DNA of 56,327 bases from Laceyella putida. GTDB lineage: Bacteria > Bacillota > Bacilli > Thermoactinomycetales > Thermoactinomycetaceae. The stretch lies in contig NZ_JBHTBW010000046.1 of assembly GCF_042665195.1 (NCBI RefSeq), positions 1-56,327 on the forward strand, read 5' to 3'. The number at the start of each line of letters is the position of its first letter. Position 1 is the first letter of the stretch. The translations under genes and the position numbers were made by a program. Positions 50,881 to 56,327 of the stretch are shown in pieces. Below the pieces are notes generated by a model. That model did no database searches. It was not told the origin of the DNA and saw only the letters and a program-made list of their open reading frames with translations.

Positions 50881-51147
50881 TTAGTAGGTTTCATTGCCAT
50901 AAACCCGTGACGAGATGCCGGGCTTTCTAAAAGGAGATGCAATCTGTCCCTCGTGGATGCACATATCGGAAAATAGAGCGCGCTCCTGTTGTTCAGTGAG
51001 CCATTTTGCCTTGATCCGGTCCTCTGGGATGAGTTTGATTTCTTCGCAAGGGTTATCTGGAATCATTTTTTCTCAATCATCCAAGCGAAGAGTTGTTTCA
51101 AATGTTTAACTGTGTTGTTGATCGTTCCGACCTTCCGCTTTTTACTC
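50881..51147 (-). pseudogene. tyrosine recombinase (phage integrase-type) fragment
   Basis: Two frames give TINNTVKHLKQLFAWMIEK (51120-51060) and then, after a frameshift near 51066, NPCEEIKLIPEDRIKAKWLTEQQERALFSDM. This is the classic end of the core-binding domain and start of the catalytic domain of XerC/phage integrases. The catalytic R-H-R-Y region is absent. It is a decayed remnant. Confidence 0.6.
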
Positions 51148-51201
51148 GCCGCACCTTGGAACCGTTTTTAAGGGGCCGGGTTTCATATCTTGGTTCCCCC
51201 T

Positions 51202-51834
51202 TCAGTTGCTGATTCCTGGAGCTTTTCTTATATAGTCTGTTGTTGTCACTTGATCGAGCATGAATTTTGCTATGCTTGCCCTTGAAATCGGCACGCTTAA
51301 CAACCCATGGCCGTAATAACCGACTTTTACCGGCTGAACGGACTTATCATTTAAAAGCCCGACCCGGACAAGCGTCCATTTTAAACCGGAAGAGCGGACA
51401 ATATCGCCGATTCTCACAATTTCATCATAGGCGCCCCGAACCCCGGTTTTAACAAGCGCTACGAGAAAGCGGAACTTAAAATCAAAACGGTCATTGACAT
51501 CTTTTACGCTGGGTGTGGCAAGCGCGATAATCCTATTGACTCCAAGCTTTTTCATCGCATCCACAATATTTTGCACACCGTCGCTGAGTGCCGTATTCTT
51601 CACGTTTCCGCTCGGCCCCAATACGCTTATGACCCCATCGGCTCCACGGATTGCATCTTCAATCGCTTCCCGATCGGACAGTTCCCCTTTTATGATTTTC
51701 AGCTTTTCATGCTTGAATTCCTGAAGCTTCTCCGGATTTCGTGCAAACGCCGTTACTCCATATCCTGCTTCAAGCGCCTGTTTAATCACTTCTTTCCCGG
51801 TCGGGCCGGTCGACCCAAACAGCGCTATCTTCAT
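51202..51834 (-). CDS. NAD(P)-binding atypical SDR (NmrA/YwnB-like)
   Basis: A 210-residue Rossmann protein. The glycine motif GSTGPTGKEV is at residues 7-16, followed by AFARNPEKLQ, GADGVISVLGP and ALATPSVKD. It lacks the classical YxxxK pair in the usual spacing and belongs with NAD(P)H-binding NmrA/BVR-B-like proteins that act as reductases or redox sensors. GAGGTGATTAA precedes the ATG. It is on the same strand as doxX and azoR upstream but separated by the MITE. Confidence 0.85.
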   Translation of the reverse strand: MKIALFGSTGPTGKEVIKQALEAGYGVTAFARNPEKLQEFKHEKLKIIKGELSDREAIEDAIRGADGVISVLGPSGNVKNTALSDGVQNIVDAMKKLGVNRIIALATPSVKDVNDRFDFKFRFLVALVKTGVRGAYDEIVRIGDIVRSSGLKWTLVRVGLLNDKSVQPVKVGYYGHGLLSVPISRASIAKFMLDQVTTTDYIRKAPGISN

Positions 51835-51910
51835 TTAATCACCTCATCCTGACATTGATTCATCCAATCCTTCATACTGTTCAGCTTGTTGACTTGTGCA
51901 GAAACTGCTT

Positions 51911-52045
51911 TAGGGCATGTCTGGCAAATCAAGTTGATCGATAGGAGGCGGCGGAAAAACCTTTGCCCGATGAGCGCCGATGGACAAGTGAAGCGAATGG
52001 GAAAACGATTTTGGAGCCGCCGACATATTTATCAGACACGCCCTA
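51911..52045. mobile_element. MITE-like element with TA target duplication, copy 2
   Basis: A 135-base element bounded by imperfect inverted repeats (TAGGGCATGTCTGGCAAAT at 51911-51929 and the complement of TAGGGCGTGTCTGATAAAT at 52027-52045), with TA at both outer ends. It has no gene. A degenerate copy lies at 33826 and a solo end at 38654. TA duplication and GGGC.TGTCTG ends suggest an IS5/IS630-type parent. Confidence 0.65.
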
Positions 52046-52069
52046 GATACCCTTTTTCTTTTGCTTTTA

Positions 52070-52447
52070 TTAAGCTGTTTCTTTTTGTTTTTTTGCAACT
52101 GAGAGTCCACCAAATAATACGAGTAAATTAAGAATGAGCAGGACCGAAGCCGGTATTGCCGCACCCATTCCTTGACCAGCATTTAAATGTGTGAACACTG
52201 CTCCTACCATCGTCAATGCCAGTACCCCAGCAACGAAAAAGCTAACTTTTGGCTTCCAGAAGCCAATCAACAACGCGATAGCGGCCAGTACCTCAATGAC
52301 ACCCACCACATACATAAACCCAACACCATACCCATACGCTTTCGTAAATGCTTCCACTTGCATCGGGACTGCGGCTAGTTTTGCTCCACCAGCGAACAGA
52401 AAAGCAATCACAAGTAATCCTTGAATAATTCGTACAACCCATTTCAT
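52070..52447 (-). CDS. DoxX family membrane protein
   Basis: A 125-residue protein with four hydrophobic helices. MKWVVRIIQGLLVIAFLFAGGAKL is the typical DoxX/DoxX-like opening, and the GVIEVLAAIALLIGFW helix the second. Family members work with thiol or quinone redox partners in the membrane. The ATG at 52447 follows GAGGTG by 6 bases. Upstream it carries promoter/operator copy A, shared with azoR, so both are probably under the same Rrf2 regulator. Confidence 0.85.
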   Translation of the reverse strand: MKWVVRIIQGLLVIAFLFAGGAKLAAVPMQVEAFTKAYGYGVGFMYVVGVIEVLAAIALLIGFWKPKVSFFVAGVLALTMVGAVFTHLNAGQGMGAAIPASVLLILNLLVLFGGLSVAKKQKETA

Positions 52448-52470
52448 AGAAAGCACCTCTATTTATTGTG

Positions 52471-52548
52471 CCTTTTATAAGCACAGTAATGCTCGAAATA
52501 AAGTCGCAGTCATCGACTAACTGCAATTCATTCAAGCACATTATATGC
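52471..52548 (-). promoter_or_regulatory. shared promoter/operator repeat, copy A (doxX)
   Basis: About 78 bases similar to 53333-53415: GCCTTTTATAAGCACAGT, CGAAATAAA, GCAGT-N9-ACTGC and AAGCACATTATATGC. On the minus strand TATAAT (52545-52540) is a -10 box, and the GCAGT/ACTGC dyad lies just downstream of the expected start of transcription, a repressor position. Confidence 0.6.
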
Positions 52549-52575
52549 CCGAAAGGAATGAAAGTGCATGAGAAT

Positions 52576-53202
52576 TTAAAAGCGCGATGCCAGTTCGACC
52601 GTTTTCTTCAAGCCAACTTCCACGATCTCCTTCGCGCGTTCCGGAAATTGATTATGACCTTCAATGACGACAACTTCAGGATTTAAAATACCCCACAAGC
52701 TAATCGCAGTTTTTACATAGTTTAGCGACATCTCCATCGGTGCCATTTGCTCAGTGGAATAAACTCCTCCACGAGCATTCAACAGAGCGACTTTTTTATC
52801 CGCTGCTAATCCAACAGGGCCTTCCGCCGTGTACTTAAACGTTTTCCCGGGTTGCATCAGATAAGAAATGTAGGTGATAAGCGGAGCCGGAACCGTAAAG
52901 TTCCACAGCGGAAATGCAAAGACAATTTTGTCAGATTCCAAAAATTGATCCAAATACCGATTAACGATTTCAACCGCCTTCAGTTCTTCTGCACTGGTTT
53001 CCACTCCTTGGCTAAATTTATAAAGACCGGTAATCGCTATGTTCCCGTAGTATGGTAACTCGATGTTATAGAGATCTAGCTCCGTAATGCTGTCTTGAGG
53101 GTTTGCTTCTTTGTACTTTTTCAAAAAGGTTTCGTACATTTGGACGCTTACCGACTGATCTGCTGGACGATCGTTAGCTTTTACAAACAATACTTTTGCC
53201 AT
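52576..53202 (-). CDS. azoR: FMN-dependent NADH-azoreductase
   Basis: A 208-residue flavodoxin-fold enzyme that reduces quinones and azo bonds by two-electron transfer. KANDRPADQSVSVQMYETFLKKY, FAFPLWNFTVPAPLITYISYLMQPGKTFKY and LNARGGVYS are AzoR hallmarks contacting FMN. GGAGG is 7 bases before the ATG. It is preceded by repeat copy B and, further up, the Rrf2 gene, suggesting an electrophile- or quinone-induced set with doxX and the NmrA-like gene. Confidence 0.92.
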   Translation of the reverse strand: MAKVLFVKANDRPADQSVSVQMYETFLKKYKEANPQDSITELDLYNIELPYYGNIAITGLYKFSQGVETSAEELKAVEIVNRYLDQFLESDKIVFAFPLWNFTVPAPLITYISYLMQPGKTFKYTAEGPVGLAADKKVALLNARGGVYSTEQMAPMEMSLNYVKTAISLWGILNPEVVVIEGHNQFPERAKEIVEVGLKKTVELASRF

Positions 53203-53332
53203 ATCAAAACCTCCAATAATAATGTGTAGTAGTATATTATCGGCTTATCTGTATCTTTAAAAAGCACAGTTAAAACGATACGATTCTCCCGTAGGATCAT
53301 TTAGCTCAAACTCTCTCACCGTTTAAAACTGA

Positions 53333-53415
53333 GCCTTTATCAGGCACAGTATAAACCGAAATAAATTGCAGTCAGCTTAGAAACTAACTGCAACTATTAT
53401 AAGCACATTATATGC
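53333..53415 (-). promoter_or_regulatory. shared promoter/operator repeat, copy B (azoR)
   Basis: About 83 bases similar to copy A, with GCAGT-N14-ACTGC (53368-53391) and a TATAAT at 53412-53407 on the minus strand; TTGTAT lies 18 bases upstream as a -35. The leader to azoR is about 200 bases. A third AAGCACAGTTAAAACGATACG stretch near 53262 recalls part of the repeat. Confidence 0.6.
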
Positions 53416-53457
53416 GTAAGCATTAATAGAATACAAGTCCCGTTCTTGTGTTCGTAA

Positions 53458-53907
53458 TTATTTCCTTACACCGCTAAAATCAACATTCTCCATCAAGTCC
53501 TTTAAGGTGTACCCTTTCAAAAATTCAACTGTTTGCTGTTCTGCCTCATTCATAATGGCTTCCAAAACACTATCCAGCTGCTTCCCTGCCTCACCACAAT
53601 CCATGCTTTCCCCTCTTTCCCCAGAGTCAGCACATTCCGATCTCACAGCCATATATACATCAGCAAGCGTAAGTTTATCTGCAGGTATCTTTAAGCTATA
53701 TCCACCGTCTCTCCCCTCCTTGGCTTCAACAATTCCGGAAGACGCCAAAAGAGCCAACACTCTGCGGAGAAAGGTGGCATGAGAGTTTACTTGACATGCT
53801 ATGGTTGCACTTGATAAGAGACCTCCACTTTGGGCGAGCCAGACGAGCACATGAACGGCAATTCCAAAACGTGGTGGGCCGATCTGACTACTTCGATTCG
53901 CACTCAT
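53458..53907 (-). CDS. Rrf2 family transcriptional regulator
   Basis: A 149-residue winged-helix protein: FGIAVHVLVWLAQSGG, then VNSHATFLRRVLALLASSGIVEAKEGRDGGYSL (the Rrf2 recognition helix and wing). It has Cys92 and Cys104 but Arg at 98, so the three-Cys Fe-S site of IscR/NsrR is incomplete and thiol switching is more likely, as in YwnA-like proteins. GGAGGG precedes the ATG. It sits upstream of azoR and doxX, which share a repeat that is its likely operator. Confidence 0.88.
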   Translation of the reverse strand: MSANRSSQIGPPRFGIAVHVLVWLAQSGGLLSSATIACQVNSHATFLRRVLALLASSGIVEAKEGRDGGYSLKIPADKLTLADVYMAVRSECADSGERGESMDCGEAGKQLDSVLEAIMNEAEQQTVEFLKGYTLKDLMENVDFSGVRK

Positions 53908-54124
53908 TACTATTATCCCTCCTACTGAAAGTGTAACTTAACAGGTTGCATGGAAGCAAGGAAGCGTCACTTAGTCACCAATACAACCTTCATGTGAATG
54001 ATTACTGATACAATTTAGAAAGAAAATTAGAAATGAGGCATTCTAAATTGAAGTTGTTATTGAGTACAAAGCTGAAAATTCCACAAGAATTTTTGTTTTC
54101 AATGTTCTATGATTCAAGTTTCTA

Positions 54125-54505
54125 TCAGCTTATTCGGATATTGTTGATACTTATATTGATCGAGAAGGAGTTGGAGGTCATTTAGTTGTCACCTTTCAAT
54201 CAAATGAAGGCATCCACACAAAGTATCACGAAATTACACAGTGGGACCCACCTATTCTGTTTGAAACCAAACAGATTGATGATTCTGTGACAATCATTAC
54301 TCGTCGTCAATTAGAAAAAACAAAGACTGGAACACGTAAACAAAGTCGATATATTTTTTCAGATTCAAGTAGATTATTTTTGTTCATTTTATGGCTTTTA
54401 AAGTATAAAATACGCAAATCTAAAAAAAGCACTGGGATTATTTTATTAAAGAAGCGAAAAGAGAATTTGAAAAGAAATCAGAAAGAAAAGGAACTTTCGA
54501 AATGA
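54125..54505 (+). pseudogene. AT-rich coding remnant of unknown function
   Basis: A frame open to the stop at 54505 reads DIVDTYIDREGVGGHLVVTFQSN, then HEITQWDPPILFETKQIDDSVTIITRRQL and a very Lys-rich end (KKRKENLKRNQKEKELSK). The first part looks like real protein, but there is no start codon after the upstream stop, and a short internal GTG at 54287 has no ribosome site. It appears to have lost its 5' end. The surrounding 53910-54810 is AT-rich and holds no other gene that I can support. Confidence 0.3.
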
Positions 54506-54817
54506 GAAGAACATCCTTTTTGCACCAATGCTAGGGTGTTTAATTATTCTTCTGGCTCTATCACTGAAGGCACGTCATGGATTTACACACCAACCCATAA
54601 AAAGTGAGATCAGGTTTCCAAAACAAGACTATAATCAAGGATAGTTCTTTACGTATTATACGAGGGGATTATCCCTTTTTTCTTTCAAAGTAGTATAGGA
54701 ACCTCAGTTTATTGGTTGGATGGCGACGTTAGTGAAGGTTGAACAGGTGATTAATTCTTATATATACAGCCTCTAATCTTTGTTTATATGTCATTAATGT
54801 TAACTCTCTATCTATAC

Positions 54818-54889
54818 ATCAATTATTTTCGATGCATGTATCGACCAATCAAATAAATTTGATGTATAATCAAATCAAGAAAAGTTGAT
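54818..54889 (+). promoter_or_regulatory. triple ArsR-type operator and promoter of the arsenic genes
   Basis: Three 16-base dyads of the ArsR/SmtB pattern ATCAA-N6-TTGAT: ATCAATTATTTTCGAT (54818-54833, one mismatch), ATCAAATAAATTTGAT (54848-54863, perfect) and ATCAAGAAAAGTTGAT (54874-54889, perfect). A TATAAT at 54865-54870 sits between the last two, so ArsR binding would block the promoter. Spacing of 30 and 26 bases. Confidence 0.75.
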
Positions 54890-54929
54890 GTGAGTCGAAT
54901 ACAATTATAACTTTTGGAGAGTGACTATT

Positions 54930-55376
54930 ATGGTATTGAGACCCCATGTAGCAATTAATGTGAAAGATTTGAATCAATCAATTGTTTTCTATACTCAATT
55001 GTTTGGCAGCGAGCCGGTGAAAGTTCGTCCTGGATATGCTAAGTTTGATTTGGAACAACCTGCGTTGAATTTCACTTTAAATGAAGGTGGAGAAGTAATT
55101 GGCGGTCTTAATCATCTGGGGATTCAAGTGAAATCCACTGAAGATGTGTTGGCCACAAAAGAACGTCTTCAAAAAGAAGGTCTGGCTACTTTTGACGAGA
55201 TGAATACTACTTGCTGCTACGCTCGCCAAGATAAAATTTGGGTTACCAGCCCGGATGGGCACCGTTGGGAAGTGTTTACAGTATTGGCAGATGCCGAAGA
55301 GAAATCCAATGAATCGCCCGTTTGTTGCACATTGGACGAACCAAAACAAACAGAAACCGATTGTGGCTGCTCATAA
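54930..55376 (+). CDS. arsI: ArsI/CadI-type VOC metalloenzyme (C-As lyase)
   Basis: A 148-residue vicinal-oxygen-chelate protein that in characterised relatives uses Fe(II) and O2 to cleave the carbon-arsenic bond of trivalent organoarsenicals. Metal ligands His6, His62 and Glu114 (PHVAI, NHLGI, HRWEVF) and the substrate-binding vicinal pair Cys95-Cys96 (NTTCCYARQDKIWVTSPDG) match ArsI. The Cys-rich tail (VCCTLDEP, DCGCS) is also typical. The ATG at 54930 follows GGAGAG. It lies 27 bases before arsR in one operon. Confidence 0.9.
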   Translation: MVLRPHVAINVKDLNQSIVFYTQLFGSEPVKVRPGYAKFDLEQPALNFTLNEGGEVIGGLNHLGIQVKSTEDVLATKERLQKEGLATFDEMNTTCCYARQDKIWVTSPDGHRWEVFTVLADAEEKSNESPVCCTLDEPKQTETDCGCS

Positions 55377-55403
55377 TCAGTAAGAAAAGAGGAGGTGGGC
55401 GCG

Positions 55404-55805
55404 ATGTCCTTATCTACAGAGAAATTTGCTCAAATCGCCAAGGCCCTGAGCGATCCGATTCGCATCAAAATCCTTGATCTCATTCAAGCCGGATACGATC
55501 AACTGGGTGCTTCACCTCCTGTTGCTTGTTGTTCTGGTGGTGTCTGTGTTTGTGATATTCAAGAGCAAATGAATATGGCACAATCCAAAGTGTCGTATCA
55601 TCTGCGGGAATTAAAAAATGCCGGTCTCCTCCATGAAACCAAAGTAGGGAAATGGAATTTCTATGCCATCAACTATACAACGATGAAGTTATTTCGAGAC
55701 GAACTCCAACATCGATATCACAGGGAGGCGGAAACCGTTGGAACAAAACTAGATCATTCGGAAAGCAACAGAGCAGGATCTGCTCAGGATTACGGAGATT
55801 TATAA
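55404..55805 (+). CDS. arsR: ArsR family arsenite-responsive repressor
   Basis: A 133-residue winged-helix repressor. SDPIRIKILDLIQAG opens the fold, a Cys cluster CCSGGVCVC (Cys42, 43, 48, 50) gives the As(III)-binding site at the start of the recognition region, and MNMAQSKVSYHLRELKNAGLL is the recognition helix. The type with CC...CVCD is common beside organoarsenical genes. AGGAGGTG is 6 bases before the ATG. It should repress its own operon through the three dyads upstream. Confidence 0.9.
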   Translation: MSLSTEKFAQIAKALSDPIRIKILDLIQAGYDQLGASPPVACCSGGVCVCDIQEQMNMAQSKVSYHLRELKNAGLLHETKVGKWNFYAINYTTMKLFRDELQHRYHREAETVGTKLDHSESNRAGSAQDYGDL

Positions 55806-56200
55806 TCAGGGCATTGAAGATCGAATTGCTACACTGGAGGAGCGGGTAAAATCATTAGAAGAAATGTCTCAGTGGTTTCTGGTCATTGCGGATGGACAAG
55901 ATATTCAAAGATGGGCATCCCTGAATCTTTATTCTCATCGTTGTGCTTACGCAGGGATTGCGGATATTTCCGTCTATATTGATCGCAACCGGCGCGGAAA
56001 AGGGCTTGGTTCTAAATTGCTTCAAGCATTAGAAGGAACAGCGAAAGAAAATGGTATTGGTACTGTTCACCTTTCCCTTTAACCAATTAGGGCAAGGTCT
56101 ATATCGAAAAGCAGGCTTTCGGGAAGTTGGTGTTTTTCAGAACCAAGGGAAATTGGATGGAACCTTTGTTGATGTCATGGCGATGGAAAAACTGATATAG
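55738..56200 (+). pseudogene. decayed ArsN1-like GNAT acetyltransferase
   Basis: Homologous pieces in two frames rebuild an arsinothricin/phosphinothricin N-acetyltransferase: IRKATEQDLLRITEIYNQGI then EEMSQWF, WASLNLYSHRCAYAGIADISVYI, the acetyl-CoA loop RNRRGKGLGSKLL up to a stop at 56082, and in the next frame FPFNQLGQGLYRKAGFREVG to the stop at 56200. There is an in-frame TAG just after the TTG start (55750), a frameshift near 56075 and apparently a small deletion near 55885. ArsN1 protects against arsinothricin; this copy cannot be functional as read. Confidence 0.75.
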
Positions 56201-56225
56201 GGTTTAAACCTTTTTAATATGAGAA

Positions 56226-56260
56226 AGCCACATCCCGCAATAAAGGATGTGGCTGTTATT
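56226..56260 (+). terminator. terminator at the end of the arsenic operon
   Basis: A 10-bp perfect stem AGCCACATCC / GGATGTGGCT (loop of 9) followed by GTTATTT. A group II intron begins directly after it. Confidence 0.85.
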
Positions 56261-56264
56261 TAGC

Positions 56265-56327
56265 GTGCCCAGCAAGCCGTTAATTGCTAGTTGGTGAAAG
56301 TCCAACCGAGGTAAGAGCCAAGTCGCC
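56265..56327 (+). mobile_element. 5' end of a group II intron (cut by the window edge)
   Basis: GTGCCCAGCAAGCCG followed by TTGCTAGTTGGTGAAAGTCC, AACC and GAGGTAAG is the typical start of bacterial group II intron domain I, usually followed by a reverse transcriptase/maturase (LtrA) gene. It starts within about 10 bases of a terminator stem, the insertion habit of group IIC introns. The rest lies outside the window. Confidence 0.7.

Overview
The window comes from an endospore-forming, low-to-mid GC Gram-positive bacterium. A sporulation protein (YunB), a lipoprotein GH18 spore-type glucosaminidase, YneB/YnzC, a CtaG-type caa3 oxidase assembly factor and Bacillus-style Shine-Dalgarno sites all point to Bacillales. 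Gene style and protein similarity suggest a Thermoactinomycetaceae-like organism, but this is inference. No rRNA, tRNA or CRISPR array was found.

Layout. 1-2160: a deoxynucleoside kinase and small or broken genes. 2351-11681: an eight-gene leftward operon for acyl-CoA breakdown (ACAD11-like dehydrogenase, SDR, 3-hydroxyacyl-CoA dehydrogenase, enoyl-CoA hydratase, APH-type kinase, FadE-like dehydrogenase, acyl-CoA ligase, second hydratase), divergent from a TetR regulator with a palindromic operator between them. The kinase and ACAD11-like dehydrogenase look like separate versions of the two halves of ACAD10/ACAD11, and the set recalls the Pseudomonas lva pathway for 4-hydroxyacids. 12-29 kb: mostly single genes (flavoprotein, DUF418 protein, TetR, YunB, iron alcohol dehydrogenase, M42 peptidase with YneB, YnzC, transporters, methyltransferase, macro-domain protein, PHP phosphoesterase). 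29-34 kb: two glycosyltransferases, cytochrome c/CtaG, a broken DinB gene and a GNAT remnant beside a MITE-like repeat.

34-38.5 kb: a DUF2087 regulator paired with a GIY-YIG protein, a 3'-truncated choloylglycine-hydrolase-like gene, an L,D-transpeptidase and MntH. 38.6-45.5 kb: rifampicin phosphotransferase behind a sigma-A promoter flanked by two dyads like that of the fatty-acid operon, then a GH18 lipoprotein, small genes and an oxalate decarboxylase-type bicupin with a changed lid. 45.5-50 kb: a PHV-repeat coat-like protein and a ppx-ppk-small gene unit. 50-52 kb: decayed IS5-like transposase, tyrosine recombinase and MITE-like element. 51-54 kb: a redox-stress set (SDR, DoxX, azoreductase, Rrf2) in which azoR and doxX share a repeated promoter/operator. 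54.8-56.3 kb: an arsenic cluster (ArsI, ArsR, decayed ArsN1) ending in a terminator followed by the 5' end of a group II intron cut by the window edge.

Recurring themes are small-molecule detoxification, catabolic acyl-CoA chemistry and several genes caught in decay. Two genes (rph and the L,D-transpeptidase) have strong Shine-Dalgarno sites placed for AUA start codons.
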